Assembly (NCBI RefSeq): GCF_008704995.1
Contig: NZ_CP023747.1
Coordinates: 6,172,001-6,236,000, forward strand
Length of the DNA stretch: 64,000 nt
DNA from: Streptomyces nodosus
GTDB lineage: Bacteria; Actinomycetota; Actinomycetes; Streptomycetales; Streptomycetaceae
Direction of reading: 5' to 3'
Shown: positions 9,543-17,800 of the stretch, one piece after another
How positions within the stretch are numbered: position 1 is the stretch's first letter
Layout of the letters: every line of letters begins with the position of its first letter
Notes under the pieces: model-generated
What the model was told of the DNA's origin: nothing
What the model saw: only the letters and a program-made list of their open reading frames with translations
Databases searched by the model: none
Position numbers and translations under genes: made by a program

Positions 9543-10957
9543 CAGGCAGCGGCCTCCTCGATGGCTTCGGTCAGCAGGGCGAGCGCCTGGTCTTCGAGGA
9601 CATCGGCGCGGTCGCGGTTGCGGTAGGCGCGGCGGACTGTTTCGGCGATGCGGTGGCGGTCTTCGGGGGCGGCGATGGGGATGGGAATCTCGGCTCGCAG
9701 AGCTTCGTGGATGTCCTGCTGCTTGCCTCCGGTGCTCATGGAGCGAAGGAGACGAAAGGCGGCCTCGGAGCGGAAGAAGGCGAAGAGATAGGCGCCGGGG
9801 ATATCTGGGTCGCCGCTGAGGATGCGGAGGAAGTCCTCCGAAAAGGCGTACTGGGTCCAGGAACCTGCCGCCAGGATCGGGCGGCAGTAGACTTCGTTCT
9901 CGCCCAGCGTGCCGCGAGCGGCGACGAGGATCGTCTCGTCCTCCGCGAACACTTCCTCTGGGGTCGCTGCTGTACTGATCCACCGACCTTCCGGCCGGAG
10001 CCAGAATGCCTGCCGTTGACCGACAAGTTGCACACCGTGCTCAGGATCGCTGTCGATGCGCTTGAAGCGAACTCCACGGCTCAGTTGGCCACCCGAGCAG
10101 ATCTCGCCCAGTGTTTTGTTGGGCGCTGTGTCGAGCTTTTCGATGAGACGCCGGGCCCTTGGGGCGAAGTTGAGCGCACGCAAGGTGGTCGGTCCGACTT
10201 CCCCCACCTCGAATCCGAGGTCCCGCTCCTGCTGGTGCCAGCAAATGTCGATCAACTCAGGCAGGTCGACGCTCCTGAAGAAGTCCTCCGTCGCGGTCAC
10301 CAGCCCGGTCTGGAAGCGTGCGCGCAGGCGGGCGCTGAGCTCCACCATGCGGTGGATCCGCTCTTCCAAGTTCTCTTCGAACCGAGGTACGGGCAGGTCG
10401 GCGATGTGGTGCGGCTCGATGTGCTGGATGATCGCGCCGTACGCCGAACTCGCGATCATCGGGACGCCGAACTTGCTGCGCAGGAAGGTGTACAGGTAGC
10501 CGGACGGGATCCGTTCTGTGTTCGCTGCCACCTTCATGACGTGCTGGGAAGACCAGATGCCAGCCATGTCTGGGCGTACGTAGGCCATCCGCCCAACCGT
10601 TCCTGAGCACGAGATGAGCGTCATGCCCGGCTCGACTTCGAGGTACGGAAACTTGTCCGCGACCTTCGTGCTCAGCTGGGGCAGAAAGCTGAAGTCTGCC
10701 TCCATCATGTCGGTGCTACCCAAGAAGGGCACGGTGTGGTTCAGGTCATCCAGGTAAACCCTGCTGAACTTCGGTCCGTTGAAAATTCCCCCATTGTGTC
10801 CCGCGGTCATGTTGTTCAGACGCACGGTATTCGGCAACCGCTCCAACAGCTTCCGAGCCTCCAACGCCCCCGACAAATAGGGCGAAGGATCCAGCCGGAA
10901 CCCCTGGTCGGCGAGCCAATCCGACGTGACCGGGTGGGACAGGCTGACAAGCTTCAC
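9542..10957 (-). CDS. mad5: Type I restriction specificity subunit (HsdS-like), MAD5
   Basis: A 471-residue protein with the two-half layout of type I S subunits: two target-recognition regions (about residues 40-180 and 270-420), each followed by a helical stretch (EERIHRMVELSARLRARF; DRHRIAETVRRAYRNRDRADV) that acts as the conserved spacer. It would choose the DNA sequence methylated by the adjacent methylase. GTG at 10957 overlaps the preceding TGA (GTGA). No HsdR is encoded nearby, so the subunit is expected to serve the MADS methylase and its ATPase/kinase partners instead of a classical type I restriction complex. Confidence 0.85.
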   Translation of the reverse strand: MKLVSLSHPVTSDWLADQGFRLDPSPYLSGALEARKLLERLPNTVRLNNMTAGHNGGIFNGPKFSRVYLDDLNHTVPFLGSTDMMEADFSFLPQLSTKVADKFPYLEVEPGMTLISCSGTVGRMAYVRPDMAGIWSSQHVMKVAANTERIPSGYLYTFLRSKFGVPMIASSAYGAIIQHIEPHHIADLPVPRFEENLEERIHRMVELSARLRARFQTGLVTATEDFFRSVDLPELIDICWHQQERDLGFEVGEVGPTTLRALNFAPRARRLIEKLDTAPNKTLGEICSGGQLSRGVRFKRIDSDPEHGVQLVGQRQAFWLRPEGRWISTAATPEEVFAEDETILVAARGTLGENEVYCRPILAAGSWTQYAFSEDFLRILSGDPDIPGAYLFAFFRSEAAFRLLRSMSTGGKQQDIHEALRAEIPIPIAAPEDRHRIAETVRRAYRNRDRADVLEDQALALLTEAIEEAAA

Positions 10958-11598
10958 GAGGCGTACTCCGGGGGGAACCAGGTGCGGAGGATGGACTGTA
11001 GGCGCTGGAACGCGGGATCGGTGCAGCCGTTGGTGGACAGCGCGGCAACCCGCTTGAAGACGGCGTTGGACTTGTCCGCGCGATACTGCTTGCTCTTCCG
11101 CAGGAATTGCAACGCTTCTTTGGGGTCGGTCGGTTTTGCCTTACCAGGTGGCCAGGAAGCGGGCCCCATGGCGGGCAACAGCTCCCGGACCGGCGTGCCG
11201 CGGTGCTGCCGGGGGAGATTCAGTACCGTTCCGAGCTCGGGGTGATCGCGCCAGAACCACACCTCTAGCTCGGGGTCAAGAACGATCACGGCGGAGCTCT
11301 TCCATACCCCGTCGAGCTGTTCTTCGACCCGCGCTCGGATCGCGGCTGCGCCGGGGCTGCCCTCCCACTGGGCGTCGACGAGTACGACGGCGTAGGACTC
11401 GTCGCGCTCGTACGGTCGGAGCAGTTCACGTGCTGTGTTGTAGACGCCCGGATCCTTAGTGGGGGCCACGACCGTCTCGTACGTGAACGAGGCACAACCG
11501 AGCCGCTTGTGGAATTGGTCCCGGCCGAAGAAGCCGAGCAGCATCTGTTCCATCGCCCCGTCGGCCAGCAGGAAGATGACCCGTCGTTCCGTCGTCAA
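10954..11598 (-). CDS. mad4: MAD4-like small protein, possible TOPRIM/DUF4276-type fold
   Basis: A 214-residue protein starting at a TTG that overlaps the ATPase stop codon (TTGA); no better ATG or GTG is available near it. The opening reads RRVIFLLADGAMEQMLL, and later AVVLVDAQWEGSP and AVIVLDPELEVWFW, a spacing of acidic residues after hydrophobic strands that resembles TOPRIM-like proteins encoded beside OLD/AAA ATPases. It directly follows an AAA15-type ATPase gene, the usual arrangement for such pairs. Assignment as MAD4 rests on position. Whether it is a nuclease is not known from the sequence. Confidence 0.65.
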   Translation of the reverse strand: MTTERRVIFLLADGAMEQMLLGFFGRDQFHKRLGCASFTYETVVAPTKDPGVYNTARELLRPYERDESYAVVLVDAQWEGSPGAAAIRARVEEQLDGVWKSSAVIVLDPELEVWFWRDHPELGTVLNLPRQHRGTPVRELLPAMGPASWPPGKAKPTDPKEALQFLRKSKQYRADKSNAVFKRVAALSTNGCTDPAFQRLQSILRTWFPPEYAS

Positions 11599-12878
11599 CT
11601 CAGTACCCCCGCCGCGAACAGCGTGCCGATGTCGAGTGCCCCTTGCCAGTCCTTGAGCCGCGGATGCTGGTCGCCCGGGACAACGGTGACCTGTCCGTCA
11701 CCGTTGAGGCGGGCGGCCAGCACGTCACTCAGCTCTACGTGAGCCAGAACCAGCGGCGAATGGGTGGATACCCACACCTGGGTGTCGTACATCGATGCCA
11801 GCGACTGGACGACGGTCTCGATCGCCCGTGGATGGATGCCGTTCTCAGGTTCTTCGGTGACGAGTATCCGTGGAGGTTCCGGAAGATAGGGCAAAAGGGT
11901 CAGCGCCAGCACCCGTAGGGTGCCATCGGACAGGCCGCTGCTAGTAACGCGGTGGCCCCCCTGGTACTGGACGTCGAAGTAGGCGTAACGGTCCTCGTCC
12001 CGTACGCGCACATCCACCGTGTCGATCTGGGGCAGCGCGGTCTGGATGTGCTCCACCCACGCCTGGTAGCTGTCCGGATCCTGTTCCCGCAGGCCGAGCG
12101 CCAACCATGGGACGTTGCGGCCGTCACCACGCAGCGGCAACAGGCGGTCGCCGGGAGGGGATGCCTTGCGTAGTATCCCCCAGTCGGGGGCATACGAGAC
12201 GGCGTTCTGCTGGACCAGCTCGATGAACCAGAGGGCCGCGGGGTACTGGTCGCGGTCCTGCGGGAGCGTCGCCAGTGCGAGCTGGTCCGCAGGGACGCGC
12301 CTGGTGGCACCGGGTGCCTTGCGTGGCAGCTCCGGGCGGAAGTACGGGTCGTCGCCGCGCTCGCGACGGACGACGTAACGCCATTCGCGGTGCGCCGGCA
12401 TCCGGTTCGCGCCGGTAGGCCGTCCCTGCAGGGTGCTGCCGAGCAGCGGCCGGTTGCGATGTTCGTTGAACAGCAACAGATACTCTTCGGCGACCTGGAG
12501 CGTGTCGTTGAAGATTTCCAGGCTCACCTCGTACCGCAGGTGGGTTGGGGGGTGCGGCCCGGCCGTTTCCGCCGCGAACTCCCGGGCGAGCTCGTCGGGC
12601 AGCTGTGCTTCCACCGTGAGCGTGAAGGTATTGCCACGGTTGCAGTGCACCAGCTCCCGGAGCGTGTGTGTGCGGGGGACGGCCGCGTTGTCCTGCGGCA
12701 CGAGGAACGCGTCGGCTACGGTCTGCCGCGGTCGTAGCAGATCACCCAGCAGCCCCGGGATGTCCAGCAGCGTCGTCTTGCCGGCGCCGTTGGGTCCGGC
12801 GAGCACTTGAAACTGGCCGAGGTCCACAGCTAGCGCACGGAAGCAGCGGTACTGGTACGCCTCGATTCTGGTGATCAT
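11595..12878 (-). CDS. mad3: AAA family ATPase (AAA15/OLD-like), MAD3
   Basis: A 427-residue ATP-binding protein of the RecF/OLD-like class. The N-terminus has YQYRCFRALAVDLGQFQVL followed by Walker A AGPNGAGKTTL (about 28-38). The C-terminal half has the ABC-type signature region SSGLSDGTLRVLAL, Walker B ILVTEEPENGIHP and the H-loop VWVSTHSPLVL. No TOPRIM domain is fused; that role may fall to the next gene. ATG at 12878 overlaps the methylase stop codon (ATGA). In MADS this ATPase is called MAD3; in other systems similar proteins (Gabija GajA, OLD) sense or cut DNA. Confidence 0.85.
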   Translation of the reverse strand: MITRIEAYQYRCFRALAVDLGQFQVLAGPNGAGKTTLLDIPGLLGDLLRPRQTVADAFLVPQDNAAVPRTHTLRELVHCNRGNTFTLTVEAQLPDELAREFAAETAGPHPPTHLRYEVSLEIFNDTLQVAEEYLLLFNEHRNRPLLGSTLQGRPTGANRMPAHREWRYVVRRERGDDPYFRPELPRKAPGATRRVPADQLALATLPQDRDQYPAALWFIELVQQNAVSYAPDWGILRKASPPGDRLLPLRGDGRNVPWLALGLREQDPDSYQAWVEHIQTALPQIDTVDVRVRDEDRYAYFDVQYQGGHRVTSSGLSDGTLRVLALTLLPYLPEPPRILVTEEPENGIHPRAIETVVQSLASMYDTQVWVSTHSPLVLAHVELSDVLAARLNGDGQVTVVPGDQHPRLKDWQGALDIGTLFAAGVLS

Positions 12879-15025
12879 GCCGGGCTGCCAGCGGATGCGG
12901 CACGGGGATCGGCCCCTGGCATGGGGTACTTCGCGCGGAACTCCCGGTACTTCTCAGCGATGACCGGCAGGTCGTTGTCGACGACCGGCCGGCTCCGCTT
13001 CAGCTCGCGGACCTCGTCTTTTCCGTTGATCCGGATCCGCTCACGCTCAACCGTCGCCTCCATTACCACGTCACCATTCGGGTGGCGCTTGTACAGCTCA
13101 TTGCCGCGCCGGTCGAAGCCCACCTTTTCGGCGACGGCCATGAACACCGGGTAGGGCTTCTCGGTGCCGATTCGGTGGTTGCGCACCTCTTGGGCGGTCT
13201 TCTTCTTCAGGAAGAGCAGCGTAGTCAGGATGTTGACGTTGGCGTCGACGATGAAGGTCTCCACCGGCAGCTCGACGCTGGCAAGGACCCAGCACTGCTC
13301 CAGGATGTAGCGGCGGATCGCTTCGGCAGTGGGGCCGGGGTTGGACAGAACACCGTTGGGCAGGACGATGCCGATACGGCCTCCGGGTTTGACCCATTCA
13401 ATGGCCCGCTGGATGAACAGCTCTTCGGGAGCCATGCTCGTCGGCTTGCTGATGCTCTCGACGAGCTCGCCGGTGTCCTTGTCTCGCCCCCAGGACTTGG
13501 CGACGCCGTCGCGGAACGACCCCAGCACCGATTCGTCGCTGATCGGGATGTCCGCGCCGAAGGGAGGGTTGGTGAGCAGCACATCCACGGTCTCGCCGAG
13601 CGGGATCTTCGCCTTTGCGGGCTCCACACCCGACAGATGCCCCCGCGGGAAGGCGAGGGAATCCATGTGGAAGACGTTCCCCGTGGTGTCCGCCAGGGTC
13701 ATGATGTTCATGGTGGTGGCGCGCACCAGGAACGGGTCGAAGTCCGAACCGAACAGGTGCTTGTCGGCGTAGGCACGGAGCTTGTCCCGGTAGCGCTCCG
13801 TCTGCTCGGGGCTGTCCGGGAAGCCGTACGTCCCGTCTTCCTTCTGCCAGGTGTGGTGCAGGTGGTTGAGCGTGGCCTGAAGGAAGCCGCCGGTGCCGCA
13901 GGTCGGGTCTAGGACGGTCTCGTCCTCCTGCGGGTTGAGAATCTCCACCATCAGCCGAACAGCGCCACGGGGAGTGAAGTACTGGCCCCGGTCCCCGCGC
14001 AGGTTGGTGCCAACCAGCTCCTGGTAGGCGATGCCCTTGGCATCGACGTCGGTGCCGCCGAGGTCGTAGGGGGCAAGCTCGCTCACGATGAACGCCAGGG
14101 CCCGGTCGGAGAGTGTGATCTCGTCCGTCTGCTTGAAGACGTTCAGCGGCGCGTACTCGGCTTTGACCTCCTCGAAGAGACTCTCGATCCGTTTCCGGAT
14201 GGCGGCCCGGCCCTCGTCGGAGAACGGCTCAGTCATGTCCGTCCGGAATCGGGCGCGGCCCGTTCCGCGGCTCTTGCGCTCGTCGTACATCTTGGCGAAG
14301 AGGAGGTAGAGGAACTGCCAGAACGCGGCGTCCTTCGGCATGCCTTCATTGCCGTGAATGTAGTTGTGGCAGCGGCGGAAGGTCGTCTTGAGCATCTCCG
14401 GCTCGGCTCGGCGTAGCCGCTGATGGGAGACGACCGTACGGCTGCCGACGCTCTCGGGCGCGACGTCCCAGTCGCTGCGGTCCTCATACGTTGCGCCGAA
14501 CTTGTTGACGATCTTCTTGAGGAAGAAGAAGTCGACCCCATCGGTCCACATGCCGTCGGTACACTGCGGGCGATCCTCAGCGCCGAGCAGATCCTTAAGC
14601 TCCTGAAGATCCTTCTGCGCCTGAGCAGGCTCACGGAGCTTCACCACATTCTTGCCGCGCTTGGGCTCCGGCTTGCAGACGACGACCCGCCGGAGGTTCT
14701 CCTCGGAGCGCTCGGACGGCTTTGTGCCGTGCACGAAGATCGCGATGTCGGCCTTCTTCTTCCGGGCACGGGCACCGTCTGTACTGACCGTAATGGGAAA
14801 GTCCGCCGCCATGTCGCCCGGTGAGATGCCGTGCTCGTGGAACAGGGCACGGGCGATGCGCTGGCGGACCCTCTCCTTCGGGGTGTCCTTGACCGGAGTG
14901 TTGGTGATGTAGTCGACGATCTGGCCCTCGCCGAGCGTCGTGACCTGGGGCTGGGGCACCGCCTCCGGGGACACTTCCGGTTCCGTAGGACGCGGAATTT
15001 CCAGGTCCAAGGTCAACTCCTCCAT
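12875..15025 (-). CDS. mad2: N6-adenine DNA methyltransferase (HsdM-like), MAD2
   Basis: A 716-residue methylase. Motif I is LDPTCGTGG (about 371-379) and the catalytic motif IV is NPPF (about 486-489), the pattern of type I N6-adenine methylases. The roughly 370-residue N-terminal extension includes a region like the HsdR N-terminal nuclease fold (KADIAIFVHG ... VVVCKPEPKR), but the usual Glu before Cys-Lys is Val, so cleavage is doubtful. ATG at 15025 is preferred over the in-frame TTG just upstream; the ribosome binding site is weak. It is the first gene of the MADS operon and should protect host DNA at the sites picked by the S subunit. Confidence 0.88.
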   Translation of the reverse strand: MEELTLDLEIPRPTEPEVSPEAVPQPQVTTLGEGQIVDYITNTPVKDTPKERVRQRIARALFHEHGISPGDMAADFPITVSTDGARARKKKADIAIFVHGTKPSERSEENLRRVVVCKPEPKRGKNVVKLREPAQAQKDLQELKDLLGAEDRPQCTDGMWTDGVDFFFLKKIVNKFGATYEDRSDWDVAPESVGSRTVVSHQRLRRAEPEMLKTTFRRCHNYIHGNEGMPKDAAFWQFLYLLFAKMYDERKSRGTGRARFRTDMTEPFSDEGRAAIRKRIESLFEEVKAEYAPLNVFKQTDEITLSDRALAFIVSELAPYDLGGTDVDAKGIAYQELVGTNLRGDRGQYFTPRGAVRLMVEILNPQEDETVLDPTCGTGGFLQATLNHLHHTWQKEDGTYGFPDSPEQTERYRDKLRAYADKHLFGSDFDPFLVRATTMNIMTLADTTGNVFHMDSLAFPRGHLSGVEPAKAKIPLGETVDVLLTNPPFGADIPISDESVLGSFRDGVAKSWGRDKDTGELVESISKPTSMAPEELFIQRAIEWVKPGGRIGIVLPNGVLSNPGPTAEAIRRYILEQCWVLASVELPVETFIVDANVNILTTLLFLKKKTAQEVRNHRIGTEKPYPVFMAVAEKVGFDRRGNELYKRHPNGDVVMEATVERERIRINGKDEVRELKRSRPVVDNDLPVIAEKYREFRAKYPMPGADPRAASAGSPA

Positions 15026-15251
15026 CAAGGTCCACTCATCTCTGTGTATCCGGGCTCATGCGGCGCAGATGGGCCAGTGACCGATCCCGCTCCACCAGCG
15101 ATTTTACGGCCGCGGAAGCGGACACTCCCCGCTCTTCAGCACGCGGGGTGAGCCTACTGGGCACCACTGACAATCGTCTGCTGAGCGTGAAGGACAGGAC
15201 GGTGTGTGATACGCGGCGTGCAGGGTACCTGCGTCACAGCAGGTGGGAGAT
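15026..15251. promoter_or_regulatory. Intergenic region expected to hold the mad2 promoter
   Basis: This 226-bp gap precedes the mad operon and follows the AIPR gene. It contains a short GC-rich hairpin (arms 15127-15132 and 15143-15148) without a T-run, which could slow readthrough from the AIPR gene. No mad1-like HTH gene fits here. I could not fix a -10/-35 pair with confidence. Confidence 0.4.
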
Positions 15252-17375
15252 TTACCCTTCCTCGTCTGTCTCGCTCACCACCAGGCCTTGCTCGGCGCGC
15301 ACCGCGTCGGCGAGGAAGCTGAGTGATCCCTCTTCGGGGACGTACCAGTGCTCGGGGCCCTGTGCGGCGATGTCCTTCCCTGACGCCATGCGGCGCATCT
15401 GCCGTACCAGACCGCTGGGCGAGTACCACTGCATATCGGCGTGCCACTGCAGCTGCTTCGAAGCGGAATTCCGCCACACGGCCAGACCCCGGGCGGGTTC
15501 CTCGGCCAGCCATTCCGTCATCTCGCGACGCTGCGGCCTGCTGCTCGGGCGGAACTCCAGCACCGTGCCGTCGGGTATGCGGTCGGCGGTCACCAGCGTT
15601 TTAACGGCATCCACCTGTCGGCCCTTCGGCTCGTCGCTGTCCGCGACCTGGTACTCCGCGTCCAACGGCGGGGCGGGGTGGCCGGCCAGCATGCCTCGTA
15701 CGGCGGTGCGCGCCACCCTCTGCATGCGCTCGGTATTCCGTACAGCCGCGATCATGTGACTGGTGGGCCCGTACTCCTTATCGATGGCCTGCAGAGCCCA
15801 GCCGAGAGCGTCCTCGACGAGCGCGGGAACGCGAGCGAGCTGCACGTCCCAGTCGGTGTCCGGGTCCTGGATGGTGCTGGTGTCGAGCTGGCGGTACACG
15901 ACATGAGCGATCAAGAGGTCACCGTAACTTGCCGCTGCCTCTGCCCGTCCGCGCAGCCCATCCCGCAGTTCGGTGAGTCGATCGCGGACAGCACGCAGCA
16001 GTTGAACGGAACGCCACACCTTGTGCACATTGAGCGAAGAGCCGAAAAGCTCCTTATATGTGTCGTCTCCCCAGAGTGCGGAGAGGTCGCGCTTGGCCAG
16101 TGCGGCAAACTCCGCGTTGGGATGAGCGGCCGCAAGTGCCTCGGCTGCCTCGGTGATCGAGCAGCCGTGCTCGCGGTCGGGTTTCGGCTCGCCACGCTTG
16201 ATGACGTAACTGCGGTGCAGAATGAGCGCGAAGTCCTCGCGCAGCTTGATCTGGCCTGGATCGAGGGACTTGAAGTCGCGGTCCTCGATGGGGTTCTGCG
16301 TGTTCGTACTCATGGTGACCTGGTCGCCAAAGCCGGGCGGGCAATTCTCCAGGGAGATCAGGCGTACCAACACCCGCCCTCTGGAGGTCTTCTCGGCGTC
16401 GGTTGTGTAGGCCTTGTGGATCGCGCTAACGGTCTGGGCCCCGTTCACCACGCTGACGCCCTTGAGGTTGAAGTCACCCACGCCACCCGGCACTACCGAG
16501 GGCCCAGCTGGCTTGATGTTATCGCAGAGCATCGTGATGCCGTTGCTGAAGTACCAGAAGTGCTCGGGGTGTTCGAGCAGGGTGTTTCGGATCTTGATAT
16601 TGACATCGGTCAGGTCCAGGGCGTCACGGATGTTCCTGGCGAACAGCCCCCGGCGGTGCTCGGTGAACAGGGCGGCGACTTCCGGTATGGACATCGTGCC
16701 GTACATGGCCTGGTACGGCATCGACTCGTATCCGAAGCCTTCGAGGCGCACACGGGTGTCGATCTTCGGTGCAGCGGCGTTGCCGAGGATCTCGCGGTGG
16801 AAGTCACGCAGATCGAGGATCTTGTAGTCGACCATGTCCACAATCCGGTTGTGCTTGTCTATGCCCTCCTGGAGGAGCTGGAGCACTTCGGAGTTGAGTG
16901 GCTCGGTGCGCACCAGCGCGAGCACGAGGGTGATCTTCGGAGTTCCGCCCTCGGTGTCGAAGGCCTGCTCAAGCTGTGGTACATGCCGCTGAAAGCGGCG
17001 ATTGAACCGGTTGAAGTCGAGGTGCAGGATCAGATCCAGCCCGCGCAGCATCTTGTGGACTTCGTCCTCGCCGAACTTGGCTCTGCCCTGGTGGTTCCAC
17101 TTGGCCTGGACGAGGGAGATCCGCGGTTGAGAGGACCGTAGTTCGACAGCGATGGCGTCCAAGCCGCGGTCGTCCTGCCCGTCGAAGACGGCCTGGGCGG
17201 CAATCCCGTCGCTGCACGGGTGCTCGATTTGGGTGGCTAGGGCGGCGAGGCTACGGCTGAGGAAGTCATCCTCGCGGTGCTTCTCTGTGGGCCACTTCTT
17301 GTCCGTCAGGTCGATCAGATCCGTGAAGCGCTCTTCGAGCACCTTACGGACGTATCGGACCTGCACCACGCTCAT
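15252..17375 (-). CDS. AIPR (abortive infection phage resistance) family nuclease-like protein
   Basis: A 707-residue protein with the AIPR family layout. The N-terminal domain has QDDRGLDAIAV then RISLVQAKWNHQG, giving the GxD...QxK pattern of Mrr-like PD-(D/E)XK nucleases (D73, Q90, K92). The middle carries AIPR-typical FARNIRDALDLTDVNIKIRNTL and FWYFSNGITMLCDNI, and then VNGAQTVSAI. ATG at 17375 follows GAGGAG at a good distance; the longer open frame upstream overlaps operator-like DNA. AIPR proteins act in phage defence, either alone or in multi-gene systems such as Mza. Here the gene lies 226 bp upstream of the MADS operon on the same strand and may be an add-on effector or an independent system. 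Confidence 0.85.
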   Translation of the reverse strand: MSVVQVRYVRKVLEERFTDLIDLTDKKWPTEKHREDDFLSRSLAALATQIEHPCSDGIAAQAVFDGQDDRGLDAIAVELRSSQPRISLVQAKWNHQGRAKFGEDEVHKMLRGLDLILHLDFNRFNRRFQRHVPQLEQAFDTEGGTPKITLVLALVRTEPLNSEVLQLLQEGIDKHNRIVDMVDYKILDLRDFHREILGNAAAPKIDTRVRLEGFGYESMPYQAMYGTMSIPEVAALFTEHRRGLFARNIRDALDLTDVNIKIRNTLLEHPEHFWYFSNGITMLCDNIKPAGPSVVPGGVGDFNLKGVSVVNGAQTVSAIHKAYTTDAEKTSRGRVLVRLISLENCPPGFGDQVTMSTNTQNPIEDRDFKSLDPGQIKLREDFALILHRSYVIKRGEPKPDREHGCSITEAAEALAAAHPNAEFAALAKRDLSALWGDDTYKELFGSSLNVHKVWRSVQLLRAVRDRLTELRDGLRGRAEAAASYGDLLIAHVVYRQLDTSTIQDPDTDWDVQLARVPALVEDALGWALQAIDKEYGPTSHMIAAVRNTERMQRVARTAVRGMLAGHPAPPLDAEYQVADSDEPKGRQVDAVKTLVTADRIPDGTVLEFRPSSRPQRREMTEWLAEEPARGLAVWRNSASKQLQWHADMQWYSPSGLVRQMRRMASGKDIAAQGPEHWYVPEEGSLSFLADAVRAEQGLVVSETDEEG

Positions 17376-17405
17376 GCCATCGCTCCTCGTCAAGAGTGTC
17401 AGACA

Positions 17406-17487
17406 GATCACTCTATCGAGGGATCGTTGCGCGGCGCAGTGGGTTGCTGATCTTCCTCTGCTTTGAAGAAGATCACACTATGTGATC
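17406..17487. promoter_or_regulatory. Operator-like repeats in front of the AIPR gene
   Basis: A perfect 7-bp inverted repeat with a 3-bp spacer, GATCACACTATGTGATC, lies at 17471-17487. Its left half with spacer (GATCACACTA) recurs with one change as GATCACTCTA at 17406-17415. The two lie 65 bp apart just upstream of the AIPR start, where a repressor would act. The cognate regulator is not apparent in the window. Confidence 0.5.
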
Positions 17488-17800
17488 ACCTGGGACCGGC
17501 CGGTAGTGCAGCACGCAGCAGATGACGGGCACTCGGTGCTCGAGACACAGCCGCCGCCGAGCTGGCCATCGAGCCTCGCCGCCAACGCCGTACGGCACGG
17601 CCACGCGCCCGGCTGGGACTTCCACCTCCTGCTGACGGCAATCTCCGACAACGGCGAAGCGCTGAGCCGGCGGGTGAACAGACCGACTTCTCCGGACGTG
17701 CGGTCCGAGGCCGATCAAGGGAACTCAGCCGCTCCACGGTCCATCGCCGGCGGCGTCACGGCACTGATCGCCTTCTTTCTCTGTCACGTGTCGAGTGTGA
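17482..17800 (+). pseudogene. Remnant of an RsbW-like ATP-binding (anti-sigma regulatory factor type) gene
   Basis: On the plus strand one frame reads ARDTAAAELAIE and the next frame continues LAANAVRHGHAPGWDFHLLLTA. Together these reproduce the N-box region of Streptomyces RsbW-like HATPase proteins (usual form: ...TELVTNAVRHG...). A frameshift near 17571 and the absence of a recognisable C-terminal G-box show it is broken. It separates the AIPR gene from the PLD operon. Confidence 0.5.

Noticed and set aside
7500-9626. Long plus-strand open frame opposite the kinase gene
   Set aside because: It is the antisense of a GC-rich gene with clear kinase and ATPase motifs; it has no motif of its own. 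The same applies to the plus-strand frames at 4060-5328, 15441-17141 and 22235-23887.
1-15025. BREX type 2 (Pgl) system
   Set aside because: The NERD-kinase recalls PglW, but PglZ (phosphatase), PglY and a PglX-type methylase are absent, and a separate type I specificity subunit is present.
15127-15148. Riboswitch or attenuator before mad2
   Set aside because: Only a 6-bp hairpin without T-run and a seven-codon open frame are present; not enough to support a claim.
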